The notes under the pieces: model-generated
The model's database searches: none
What the model was told of the DNA's origin: nothing
Seen by the model: only the letters and a program-made list of their open reading frames with translations
Source: CAVXNB01 sp963763085
Lineage (GTDB): Bacteria > Actinomycetota > Acidimicrobiia > Acidimicrobiales > Bog-793
Direction: 5' to 3'
Length of the DNA stretch: 64,000 bases
Assembly (NCBI GenBank): GCA_963763085.1
Contig: CAVXNB010000004.1
Coordinates: 124,001-188,000, forward strand
Made by a program: the position numbers and the translations under genes
Part shown: piece after piece, positions 55,127-63,322 of the stretch
Numbering within the stretch: position 1 is the stretch's first letter
Layout: each line of letters begins with the position of its first letter

Positions 55127-56764
55127 TCAGGAAAACCACATCCGCTTGAAGTCGTAATTGCCCAACGACTGACCGGTTTTGGCGGTATGGGTTCCCATGA
55201 CGTTCTTCGCATACCCGTCGATCACAGGATAGAAGTAGGGGATGATATACCCTCCTGTGTTGTACTCGATGGTCTGCATCTCGTAGGCGATCTCGCGCCG
55301 TTTTGCGAGGTCAGTCGTGGTGATGCCTTCGTGATACAGCTGGAAGAATCTCGGATTGTTGAAGTGGGTCTCGTTGTACGGGGCCGTTGGCAACGTGCCC
55401 GACGCGACCTGGGTGAAGTACGGATACCCCGTCCACCAGTCCTGCGCAAACGTCCACTTCGTGTAGTTGGGACCGAAGAATTCGGTGACCGGGGTCTCCC
55501 TCAGGTTGACGGTCACCCCTGCGCCGATCGCCTGCTGCTTGAAAATGGTTGCGGCGCCCTGCATTCCCGGCGCTATCGGCGACGACACCAGAGTCACCGA
55601 GAGATTCTGCTGGCCGGCTGCCCGCAGCAGCGAGCGCGCCTCGCTCAGATCCTGCTCACGCTGCGGCAGCTCCGAGTCGTAATCCGGATCCTCGATGGAA
55701 TACACGTCGTTCCCGATCCTGCCGTATCCCTCGAAGAGCACCCGCAACATCTCCTTGCGGTCGATCAGCAAGCGCATCGCCTGGCGGACACGCACGTCGC
55801 TGAAGGGAGCCTGATCGACCCGCATCGTGAAGGGGGTCCAGCCGCCTCCGCCGGCGATCAGGAGCTTGCCGCCTTGAGAGGTGACGGTCTTCATCGAGGC
55901 CGCCGACAGGTACTGGATCAGGTCGGCCTGTCCGGCCGAGAGCGCATTCACCTGGGCGGACTCGTCGCTGAAGTCGGAGATGACGACCTTGTCGACATAG
56001 GGCAGGCCGTCCTGCCAGTAGTCCGGGTTCTTCGTGAACGTGCTCTGCACCCCGGGCGTGAACGACTCATAGCGGAATGGCCCGGTGCCGACCGGCCGGT
56101 GGGGGTTGAAGTCGGAGGGCACGATGAAGAAGAACGGGCCGGTCGCCAGCGCCTCCTGGAGGATGGCAAAAGGAGTGTGGGTGGGAATCTGCAACGTCAG
56201 CTTGTCGAGAATCTTCGCCCCGCCGAGATCGAGCGCCGCGATGAGCAGCGCACCGGGCTGCGGGAACTTGGGGTTCGTAATCTGCTGCAGGCTGTACAGC
56301 ACATCCGCGGCTTCGAGGTCCTTCCCGTTGTGGAACGTCACTCCGTCCCGAAGGCGGATCGTCCATACCGTCGCCTGAGGATTCGAGCTGACCTCGGTCG
56401 CCAACTCGAGGGCCGGCACCGCATTGTCGTCCAGGCCTATGAGCTGGTTGTAGAGCTGGTAGAAGCGGGCGGTGTCGAGGGGGTTCTCCGGGTTGAACGG
56501 CGTGAGCGAGTCGCTGCTGGCCCCGCCGGTCAGCGCGGCGGTGAGTGTGCCGCCACGGCGCGGGGACTGGGGTTTGCTAGTGCCGGATGGCTTGGCTGCT
56601 CCGCTCCCGCACGCGGCGGCCAGGCTCCCGACACCCGCGAGAGCCACGCCGGCGCCGATCCGTCGTAGGGCTTCCCTGCGGGTGACCGTTGCGCGGTCGG
56701 TTACCGGTTCCTCCGGGCTCTCGGCAACCGTCTCGTCGATCACAGGTCGGCGGTTCTGTCTCAC
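55127..56764 (-). CDS. ABC transporter solute-binding lipoprotein, family 5, Tat-exported
   Basis: A 545-residue peptide/opine-type solute-binding protein. The N-terminus has a twin-arginine signal (TRREALRRIGAG, Arg29-Arg30) ending in the lipobox LAAACGSG with Cys52 as the lipid-anchored residue. The body has family 5 landmarks such as WTIRLRDGVTFHNGKDLEAADVLYSL and FRYESFTPGVQSTFTKNPDYW. No ABC permease or ATPase gene lies near it, so it must use a transporter encoded elsewhere or act as a sensor. The GTG start has GGGGGGA before it. Its place in the GntR-hydantoinase-flavoenzyme operon suggests that it captures the substrate of that pathway. Confidence 0.92.
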   Translation of the reverse strand: MRQNRRPVIDETVAESPEEPVTDRATVTRREALRRIGAGVALAGVGSLAAACGSGAAKPSGTSKPQSPRRGGTLTAALTGGASSDSLTPFNPENPLDTARFYQLYNQLIGLDDNAVPALELATEVSSNPQATVWTIRLRDGVTFHNGKDLEAADVLYSLQQITNPKFPQPGALLIAALDLGGAKILDKLTLQIPTHTPFAILQEALATGPFFFIVPSDFNPHRPVGTGPFRYESFTPGVQSTFTKNPDYWQDGLPYVDKVVISDFSDESAQVNALSAGQADLIQYLSAASMKTVTSQGGKLLIAGGGGWTPFTMRVDQAPFSDVRVRQAMRLLIDRKEMLRVLFEGYGRIGNDVYSIEDPDYDSELPQREQDLSEARSLLRAAGQQNLSVTLVSSPIAPGMQGAATIFKQQAIGAGVTVNLRETPVTEFFGPNYTKWTFAQDWWTGYPYFTQVASGTLPTAPYNETHFNNPRFFQLYHEGITTTDLAKRREIAYEMQTIEYNTGGYIIPYFYPVIDGYAKNVMGTHTAKTGQSLGNYDFKRMWFS

Positions 56765-56778
56765 TGGTCATTCCCCCC

Positions 56779-56800
56779 TGTTGTTTTTCTGTTGTTTTTC
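56779..56800. repeat. Two tandem 11-bp units in the leader of the solute-binding protein gene
   Basis: TGTTGTTTTTC is repeated exactly at 56779-56789 and 56790-56800. In the mRNA (minus strand) this gives an A-rich, unstructured stretch 15-36 nt upstream of the start codon, in contrast with the GC-rich surroundings. It might act as a translational enhancer or stand-by site for the lipoprotein; that is inference. Confidence 0.7.
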
Positions 56801-56833
56801 TGTCCCTTTCGGGGTGCTGAGCGAGCGGAAGCC

Positions 56834-57553
56834 TCAGCCCCGCCTGTTTCCGTCGGAGTTCGCTGCCTCGTCTGCCGCAGAGCGCAGGAGCTCGGAGCGC
56901 GCGCCCTGCTCCCGGTAGGTATGGGCAGTGTTGGTCAGGTGTTGGCTCATCGCGGCGGTCGCCCCGGGCTCGTCACCCTGCACGATGAGTCCCACGATGG
57001 CCCGATGCTCTGCGATTGCTTCGGCGCGCCGGTTCGGCTGCAAGATCGACTGGCGACCGAGGAGCCAGAGCTGGCCCCGCAGGCTGTTGAGAATCCATGC
57101 CACCCGCGGCAGTCCGGCACACTCGGCCATTGTCAGGTGCAGCTCTTCGGCGAGGTAGATGAACTCCTCGTCGTCGTCGATGCACTCCTCCTGCCGGTCG
57201 ATCATGGCGGTCAACGGGCGTACGAGGGAAGGATCGTTCCGGGCGATCAAGGTGCGGACGACGTAGGACTCCAACATCTCCCGCAGCGCCAGGAACTCCT
57301 CGATCTCTGCAGCTGACACGGCGCGCAGCCGAAAGCCGCGTTGGGGCAGGATCTCGACCAGCGATTCGGCTTCCAGCTGGCAGACCGCCTCCCGGACAGG
57401 GGTGCGGGAGATGTTGAGATGCTCCGCGATCTGGCCGATCGAGTACAGCTCGCCCAGGACCAGGTCCCCACGTTGAATCGCCAGCCGCAGGGCTCTGTAG
57501 GCCTGCCGGCTCGCGGTGGTGTCACGGCCGCTGGCGATTTCAAACTCCTGCAT
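56834..57553 (-). CDS. GntR family regulator, FadR/FCD subgroup
   Basis: A 239-residue regulator. The winged HTH (QAYRALRLAIQRGDLVLGELYSIGQIAEHLNISRTPVREAVCQLEAESLVEILPQRGFRLRAVS) is followed by an FCD all-helical ligand domain with the expected metal-binding acidic/His pattern (LALREMLESYVVR, ELHLTMAECAG, AEHRAIVGLIVQGD). I start at the ATG at 57553 (MQEFEIAS). Family members typically repress catabolic operons and respond to an organic acid. It is the first gene of a probable gntR-SBP-hydantoinase-flavoenzyme operon, and an operator-like palindrome lies about 35 bp upstream. Confidence 0.93.
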   Translation of the reverse strand: MQEFEIASGRDTTASRQAYRALRLAIQRGDLVLGELYSIGQIAEHLNISRTPVREAVCQLEAESLVEILPQRGFRLRAVSAAEIEEFLALREMLESYVVRTLIARNDPSLVRPLTAMIDRQEECIDDDEEFIYLAEELHLTMAECAGLPRVAWILNSLRGQLWLLGRQSILQPNRRAEAIAEHRAIVGLIVQGDEPGATAAMSQHLTNTAHTYREQGARSELLRSAADEAANSDGNRRG

Positions 57554-57587
57554 CGTGCCGGTCAAGCCAGGCGCTCCCTGCTTCTGA

Positions 57588-57610
57588 GATACTAGTATCC
57601 TAGTATCAGA
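57588..57610. promoter_or_regulatory. Operator-like overlapping palindromes upstream of the GntR gene
   Basis: The perfect 12-bp palindrome GATACTAGTATC (57588-57599) overlaps a second dyad in which ATACTAG (57589-57595) is mirrored by CTAGTAT (57600-57606), with CTGA and TCAG extending it on the outside. Position just upstream of the gntR start, AT-rich composition and symmetry all fit a binding site for the FCD-type GntR dimer, suggesting autoregulation of the operon. Confidence 0.55.
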
Positions 57611-57691
57611 GGGCCTGGTCAAGCGGGCAAGGGCCCTGGGCGGAGAGACTCGGGGCCGGAGCGAGCCTCGGGGTGTATCGAAAAGTTGCGA

Positions 57692-57747
57692 AAACTTGCT
57701 TCCGTTTAAGATTGCGACCGGTCGCAATCTGATTTGGAAGCAAGTTT
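57692..57747. terminator. 56-bp nested palindrome, probable bidirectional hairpin
   Basis: A perfect 22-bp palindrome (57709-57730, AGATTGCGACC and its complement) is flanked, after 5-base unpaired spacers, by perfect 12-bp complementary arms (AAACTTGCTTCC, 57692-57703; GGAAGCAAGTTT, 57736-57747). All share one symmetry centre. It lies between the end of the SnoaL-like gene and the start of gntR, so terminator is the simplest call, but the double-dyad design and lower GC of the spot could equally mean a protein-binding or recombination site. Confidence 0.5.
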
Positions 57748-57839
57748 GATCAAGAAAAAAGCAACACGACCCGGCCTCCTGGCGACGCCGGCTCGGACTC
57801 GGCGCCCTGGGGCGCTGCCTGGGTCAGCGCCGCTGACCG

Positions 57840-58223
57840 CTAGAGCGCATCCAGCACCTTGACGCTGTCCACGACCTGCTCGAAGCGGACGACCTTGTCA
57901 TCCCGGACGGTGTACCAGTGCACGAACCGGGCCCTGAAGGCCCTGTTGGTCGCCTTGTAGGTCCCGTTGTACCAACCGCGTGTCACGACCTGGTCGCCCT
58001 CGCTGATGATCAGCTCGGGCTCAGCGGTGAAACCGTCCCACTCCAGACGATCCCGCGCGAGCACGCCGTCGACGACGGCATCTCGCCCGCGGTAGGTGCC
58101 GCCGTAGATGTATCCCTCCGCTTCGATCCATTCGACGGCAGGGTCGAGCGTGTCGAGTACCGCCGTCATGTCGTCTGCGGCGAAGCCTTCATAGAGACGC
58201 TTCACCACATCCACTACGGTCAT
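57840..58223 (-). CDS. SnoaL-like / nuclear transport factor 2-fold protein
   Basis: A 127-residue cone-shaped alpha+beta barrel protein of the SnoaL/NTF2 superfamily (VVKRLYEGFAADDMTAVLDTLDPAVEWIEAEGYIYGGTYRGRDAVVDGVL, then ISEGDQVVTRGWYNGTYKATNRAFRARFVHWYTVRDDKVVRFEQVVD). Members include ketosteroid isomerases, limonene epoxide hydrolases and polyketide cyclases as well as binding proteins; sequence does not select one. It is divergent from the SDR at 58328 over a 104-bp gap, and upstream of gntR on the same strand, separated by the large hairpin. Confidence 0.85.
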   Translation of the reverse strand: MTVVDVVKRLYEGFAADDMTAVLDTLDPAVEWIEAEGYIYGGTYRGRDAVVDGVLARDRLEWDGFTAEPELIISEGDQVVTRGWYNGTYKATNRAFRARFVHWYTVRDDKVVRFEQVVDSVKVLDAL

Positions 58224-58327
58224 CTTGTTGGCCCTTCCGGCACATGCATCCCGCCAAGGTACCAATGGGGTCGAGGGGTTCGCACCCTCGTATTTGTGAT
58301 GTCGAGGACTCAGAAGGGGAAGTCTCC

Positions 58328-59090
58328 ATGAGCGAGCGGTTCGCGAATCGCACGATGATCGTGACGGGCGGAAGCTACGGCATCGGCGCCGCAGTGACAC
58401 AGCTCTTTCTCCGCGAGGGTGCTCGAGTCGTCGTCGTGGCGAGAGGCACGAGAGAACCAGATCTGGAGTTCGAAAGGTGGGGACCGGACAGAGTTCGGTC
58501 CGTGACAGGAGACCTGAGCGAACCGGAAACCAGTGCTGACGCGGTGAAAAGCGCCTTGAATTGGGGCGGACGCCTCGATGCTGTCGTCAACAACGCCGGC
58601 ATGGACTACACGGGAGAACTGCTCGCGGCGCCATTCGAGGATGTGCAGCGGGTCTTTGCCGATCAACGTCTTCGGTGTGATTTTGATGTTACAGGCCGCG
58701 GCAAATGCAATGAAGACGCTCGGCGGCGGGGCGATTGTGAACGTCACGTCGCGCTTGGCCGTCTGCGGTGTTCCGACAATGGTCGTCTATGGAGCTTCAA
58801 AAGGGGCCGTGCTCAGCTTGACCCGCGGTGCTGCTGTAGAGCTCGCGCCATTAGGGATCCGCGTCAACGCTGTCGCTCCGGGATTGACCGAAACACCGTT
58901 GGTGACTGCCTGGCTGAATCGGCAGGATGACCCCGCGGCGACACGGCGTGAGGCGATGGCGCGGATTCCACAAGGACGATTCGGCGGGCCCGAGGAGGTC
59001 GCATCGACAATAGCTTTTCTCGTATCTGACGAAGCGGCGCACATAACCGGTGCGTCGATTGCGGTGGACGGAGGGTATACGGCGGCCTGA
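58328..59090 (+). CDS. Short-chain dehydrogenase/reductase (one frameshift)
   Basis: A classical SDR of about 253 residues. Cofactor motif TGGSYGIG and NNAG are in the first frame up to FEDVQRVFA. The rest (INVFGVILMLQAAANAMKTLGGGAIVNVTS, VVYGASKGAVLSLTRGAA with Tyr/Lys, ITGASIAVDGGY) is in the next frame. One extra base near 58665 (GCCGATCAACG) separates them. Its stop overlaps the start of the deacetylase-like gene (TGATG), so the two are an operon. The substrate is unknown; the context suggests a hydroxyl or carbonyl step in the amine/ureide pathway. Confidence 0.88.
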
Positions 59091-60042
59091 TGGCCCACTT
59101 CGATAGAGTGACCGCGATGACCTCCGCACCGGTGGCTTCGCCGCGCGACCTCATTGGCTATGGCCGGCACGAACCCCAGGTCCGATGGCCCCACGACGAG
59201 AAGCTCGTGGTGAACCTCGTGCTGAACTACGAGGAAGGCTCCGAGTACTCCTTGCTCGACGGCGACACACACAACGACGGATGGGGCGAGTACGGGGCGG
59301 AGGTCATCGAGGGTGTGCGAGATCTTGGTACAGAGACGCACTTCGAATTCGGGAGCAGGGTCGGATCTGGCGTCTCGCCCGGCTCTTCGACCGCTATGGC
59401 GTGCCGGTCACCGTCAACGCCTGCGCGGTGGCGCTCGAGCGCAACCTCGAGGTCGCGAACTGGATCCAAGAACGGGGCCACGACGTCATGGGTCACGGCT
59501 GGCGATGGCGGGAGTACTACGCGGCGGACCGCGAGACCGAGGAGAACGACCTGCGGCTCGCCCTTCAGACGTTCGCTCGGGTACTCGGCGAGCGGCCGCT
59601 CGGCTGGAATGTCCGCTCAATGCCGAGCGCGAACACCCTCGAGCTCTTGGCGACGAACGGTTTTCTCTACAGTTCCGACCCCGCCAATGACGAGATCCCC
59701 TACATCCGCAACGTCGGCGACAAGCAGATGCTCATCGTGCCCTACTCGCATGTCTACAACGACGAGCGGTACTTCATCGCGCCGACATTCTCGACCTCGC
59801 GCCATTTCGCCGAGACGCTCGAGGCCGCCGTCGACTACCTCTGCGAGGACGTCGACCATGGAGCAGCGCCGAGAATGCTGACCGTCGCCCTCCACGCCCG
59901 CTGGAGCGGTCAGCCGAGCCGCACTGCGGCTGTTCGGCGATTCATCGAGTACGTCCTCGGCCGGAGCGACGTCACTTTCATGCGGCGCCTGGACATCGCA
60001 CGGTGGTGGCTCGACAATGCGGCCAGCTGGCAGCCGATCTAG
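59090..60042 (+). CDS. Polysaccharide deacetylase family protein, PuuE/allantoinase-like (one frameshift)
   Basis: A protein of about 317 residues. The opening RDLIGYGRHEPQVRWPHDEKLVVNLVLNYEEGSEYSLLDGD is typical of the PuuE-type cofactor-independent allantoinases and related deacetylases, not of chitin deacetylases. The first frame ends near THFEFGSRVG (about 59355). The remainder (IWRLARLFDRYGVPVTVNACAVALERN, WIQERGHDVMGHGWRW, PYSHVYNDERYF, MLTVALHARWSGQPSRT) is in another frame; one missing base explains it. With the hydantoinase across the divergent promoter, this adds a second ring-opening or amide-hydrolysing enzyme to the island. Confidence 0.86.
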
Positions 60043-60096
60043 TCGAGCGCCGACAACGCCGACGGCACGCAGGGTCTCGGCTAACCTGACCTGCCC

Positions 60097-60183
60097 GGAG
60101 GGATGCGAGAGTGGCCGAATCGGGCGGTCTCGAAAACCGTTGTGTCCGCGAGGGCACCGTGGGTTCGAATCCCACTCCCTCCG
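60097..60183 (+). tRNA. tRNA-Ser (anticodon CGA)
   Basis: An 87-nt class II tRNA. The acceptor GGAGGGA pairs with TCCCTCC (60176-60182), with a G discriminator and no encoded CCA. The anticodon stem GCGGT/ACCGT and loop CTCGAAA give anticodon CGA at 60131-60133, after which comes a long variable arm and T arm GTGGG-TTCGAAT-CCCAC. It stands alone, 54 bp after the deacetylase-like gene. I looked downstream for a repeat of its 3' end that would mark an integrated element and found none. Confidence 0.97.
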
Positions 60184-60431
60184 CTAAATCGGTAACCGCG
60201 CCTTTGGGGTTGACTCCTTCGGCGCCGACGTACTGCGAGACGGGGCCTCGATATTGCGTTGGAAGCGGTGCGGAGATTATCCTCACATCGAGACTACGAG
60301 CGCCGTAGCGAGGGGCGGAGCGGGGGGCCGTGTGATGGTACCGATTAATTGGAATTTCGAAGCTAATCACGCGGGCGCGGGCGCCCTACGGACGACGTCG
60401 AGCTGCGCTCTGTCTCGCCGGAGCGGCCGTC

Positions 60432-61915
60432 GTGGCTGCAGGTCTGTTGAGCGCTGCAATGCCTGCCATGGCAGCAACGCCCCACTCGCTGAAAGTCGTC
60501 ATCCACGGAAGCGGCGCGGTATCAAGCAAGCCTGCGGGGATTACCTGTCCCCGGAAATGCACCGCGAGATTTGCCGCGGGCACAAGCGTTCGTCTAATTC
60601 CGAAGGCGAAGAGCGGTTCTAGGTTCCTACATTGGAGCGGCTCCTGCACCGGTACCGGAACTTGCAAGGTGAAGATGTCCGGCCAGAAGGCCGTCACGGC
60701 GCAGTTTGTGACTAATGGGCCTGTAGCGGTGCCGGGCCCCTACTCGGGCGCCGACGTCGGCAGCATCACGTTCGACGTAGCGCCGGGCGGCAGGACCATG
60801 TTGAACGTGTATGTGCCTACGACCTTTTTGAACTGCACCCCCTCGGGCACCATCAACGACCAGTTTGAAATGTTGCAGGTAGCGATCAAGTCGAACGGGT
60901 CGTTCAGCGCGACGACATCCCAGCGTGGCGTGCTCTCGGGCAGCAACGCGAAGTTCACTTATACCCTCGCCGGGCATTTCCAGCCGGCGACCAGGTCAAC
61001 TCCGGCAAGCGCGGCCGGAACGTGGCGAGAGAACATCGTGTTCGCGAGCGGGACCTTGGCGTCGTGTACATCGAACAAGCAGACTTGGACGGCAACGCTC
61101 TTTCGGGAACCAGCCAAGAAGAGGATCGTCGCACGGCCGGGCCCCTACTCGGGCGCCGACGTCGGCAGCATCACGTTCGACGTAGCGCCCGGCGGCAGGA
61201 CCATGTTGAACGTGTATGTGCCTACGACCTTTTTGAACTGCACCCCCTCGGGCACCATCAACGACCAGTTTGAAATGTTGCAGGTAGCGATCAAGTCGAA
61301 CGGGTCGTTCAGCGGGAGGGTTCCCAGCGTGGCGTGCTCTCTGGCAGCAATGTGAAGTTCGCCTACACCCTGGCGGGGTCCTTCGAGGGCCAGACGCCAG
61401 CCGGAGTTTCGACAGCGGCCGGAACGTGGCGCGAGAGCGTGGTGTTCGCCAGCGGCACGACCTCAGCGTGCACCTCGAACAATGAGTTCTGGAGTGCAAC
61501 GCTCTCTCCCGAACCGGCCCAGAAGAAAATTCTGGCAAAGCCGGGCTCCTACTCGGGCGCTGACGTCGGCAGCATCAGTTTCAATGTCGGGCCGGGCGGC
61601 GGGAGCATGATGAGCGTCGCTGTGCCTACCACCTTTTTGAACTGCATCCCCGCGGGCACCATCAACGACCACTTTGAAATCCTGCAGGTCACCATCAGGT
61701 CGAACGGGTCGTTCAGCGCGAAGACATCTCAAACTGGCCTGCTCTCCGGCATCAGCGTAAAATTCACCTACACCCTGGCGGGGTCCTTCGAGGGCCCCAC
61801 CCCTGCCGGAGTTTCGACCGCGGCCGGAACGTGGCGCGAGGACGTGGTGTTCGCCAGCGGCACGACCTCATCGTGCACCTCGAACAACCAGTTCTGGACA
61901 GCGACTAAAACCTAA
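60432..61915 (+). CDS. Secreted tandem-repeat protein with InlB-B-like domain (one frameshift)
   Basis: The signal peptide (LCLAGAAVVAAGLLSAAMPAMA) starts in this frame at about 60408, before the first usual start (GTG 60432), so the true start is uncertain. An about 70-residue bacterial-repeat domain follows (LKVVIHGSGAVSSKPAGITC, FLHWSGSCTGTGTCKVKM). Then come three copies of an about 135-residue unit (GPYSGADVGSITFDVAPGG, VPTTFLNCTPSGTIND, FSATTSQRGVLSG, TWRENIVFASGTLASCTSN). One base is missing at about 61317, inside unit 2, relative to unit 1. Each unit has two conserved cysteines, likely a disulfide. I do not know the family; a surface or wall-bound beta-sandwich is likely. Confidence 0.75.
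60731..61314 (+). repeat. Near-identical 179-bp direct repeats within the secreted protein gene
   Basis: Bases 60731-60909 recur at 61136-61314 with a single mismatch, an offset of 405 bp or exactly 135 codons. They encode the first half of repeat units 1 and 2. The third unit (from about 61541) is the same design but clearly diverged. The identity of two copies implies recent duplication or gene conversion. Confidence 0.92.
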
Positions 61916-62019
61916 GTGGGTCCCGGGCTCCCCGAGGAGGGTTGCCTGTGCCAGAAGAGAGCGGCCCGTCGCCGGCGTCAGGTTGCTTCGGCGACGGTGC
62001 ACCCTGCCCGCCAGCCACC

Positions 62020-62448
62020 TCAGGCGAGCGCCTGCAGGGCTGCCGTGAGGGCCCTCAGGTCATGGCCGGCGAGTGGGATCCCCACGAGCTGAGCGATGCC
62101 TTTCAGGTGGAGCCGTCCCGCCGCTCTCTGCCTACGCCGTCCCTCCTCGGTCAACCGGACCAGCACTCGTCGCCGGTCCTGGTCGTCGTGCCAGCGATCG
62201 ACCCAGCCCAGACCGACGAGCCGGTCGACCAGCCGGGTCGTCGACGCACGGCTGATCAGGACGTGGTCGGCCAACTCGCTCATGGCGAGCGGCTGGCCGG
62301 CTCGCCGTAGCTGGAAGAGAACGTCGTACTCGTCCAGGCTCATGCCGGCGCCGGCCCGCAGTTGCGCGTCGAGCCGCGAGATGAGGTGCCGGTGCGCCAC
62401 CAGCAGGGCGGTCCAGGCGCTCAAGGTGTCGGGGTCAGGATTCTGCAC
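62020..62448 (-). CDS. MarR family transcriptional regulator
   Basis: A 142-residue winged-helix regulator (LSAWTALLVAHRHLISRLDAQLRAGAGMSLDEYDVLFQLRRAGQPLAMSELADHVLISRASTTRLVDRLVGLGWVDRWHDDQDRRRVLVRLTEEG). I start at the GTG at 62448 (VQNPDPDTLSAW); the open frame upstream is antisense to the pirin gene. It is divergent from the pirin gene with 81 bp between starts, and a small dyad lies in that gap, so it probably controls the pirins, perhaps in response to a phenolic compound or oxidant. Confidence 0.93.
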   Translation of the reverse strand: MQNPDPDTLSAWTALLVAHRHLISRLDAQLRAGAGMSLDEYDVLFQLRRAGQPLAMSELADHVLISRASTTRLVDRLVGLGWVDRWHDDQDRRRVLVRLTEEGRRRQRAAGRLHLKGIAQLVGIPLAGHDLRALTAALQALA

Positions 62449-62451
62449 AGA

Positions 62452-62464
62452 TGGAATAGTTCCA
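62452..62464. promoter_or_regulatory. Small dyad upstream of marR, possible operator
   Basis: TGGAATAGTTCCA is a perfect 5-3-5 dyad located 4 bp upstream of the marR start codon and in the marR/pirin divergent gap. MarR proteins bind dyads of somewhat larger size, so this may be the core of an operator; confidence is modest. Confidence 0.35.
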
Positions 62465-62529
62465 CATGGACGGGGTTGCACGCAGCGAGAGCCAACAGAA
62501 CACGCCCGCACCAGAAACGGAGTCACACG

Positions 62530-63240
62530 ATGAGCACGACCCTCGAGATACGCCGGGCTGCCACCCGACCACGCACGAGGCTCGGCTGGCTCGACAGCAG
62601 CCACAGTTTCAGCTTCGGCGGTCACTACGACCCCGCCAACACCCACCACGGCCTGCTGCTGGTCTCCAACGACGACCGCGTGGCGGCGGGAACCGGCTTC
62701 AGCACGCACCCCCACCGCGACATGGAGATTGTGACCTGGGTCCTGTCCGGCCGTCTCGAGCACAAGGACTCGGAGGGCAACACGGGCGAGCTCTACCCGG
62801 GTCTGGCACAGCGGATGAGCGCCGGGACCGGCATCTGGCACTCGGAGATGAACCCGTCGAGCACAGACGAGGTCCACTTCGTCCAGATGTGGGTGCTGCC
62901 GGACACCGAACGGGTCGATCCCGGTTACGAACAGCTCGACATCAACGGCGAGCTCGACCGGGGCGGACTTCAGGTCATCGCGTCCGGCAAGGGCGACGAT
63001 GCCGCCATCTCGATCCGCCAGCGCGACGCCGTGCTCTGGGGCGGCCGCCTGAAGGCGAACGAGTCGGCCGCTGTGCCCGACGGGGGCCACGCCCATCTCT
63101 TCGTCGCCACCGGCGCCCTCGACCTCGAGACGGTCGGTTCGCTCGGCGAAGGCGACGCTGCCCGGCTCGCCGGCGCCGGTGAGCTCAGGATCACCGCCGG
63201 CCCTGACGGCGCCGAGATACTCATCTGGGTCACCGCCTAG
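62530..63240 (+). CDS. Pirin family protein (YhhW type)
   Basis: A 236-residue bicupin. Metal ligands of the N-terminal cupin are in place: His60 and His62 (THPHRDMEIVTWVLSG), His104 and Glu106 (IWHSEMNP). GWLDSSHSFSFGGHYDPANTHHGLLLVSNDD marks the YhhW/quercetinase-like subgroup. Bacterial pirins of this group can dioxygenate quercetin in vitro; in vivo roles include redox sensing. It is followed after 82 bp by a second, different pirin gene on the same strand. Confidence 0.94.
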   Translation: MSTTLEIRRAATRPRTRLGWLDSSHSFSFGGHYDPANTHHGLLLVSNDDRVAAGTGFSTHPHRDMEIVTWVLSGRLEHKDSEGNTGELYPGLAQRMSAGTGIWHSEMNPSSTDEVHFVQMWVLPDTERVDPGYEQLDINGELDRGGLQVIASGKGDDAAISIRQRDAVLWGGRLKANESAAVPDGGHAHLFVATGALDLETVGSLGEGDAARLAGAGELRITAGPDGAEILIWVTA

Positions 63241-63322
63241 GCCGCCGCCGGCGCCGGCCGTTTGCAGCCCTGAGTCTCACCGTTAAGTTCCAGTCACCAA
63301 GACCAGCCCGGAGGTACCGGCC

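Noticed and set aside
60184..60431. Possible riboswitch or element between tRNA-Ser(CGA) and the repeat protein gene
   Set aside because: A moderately AT-richer patch (about 60335-60370) is present, but I see no conserved riboswitch core or attachment-site repeat; it is probably just the promoter region of the downstream gene.
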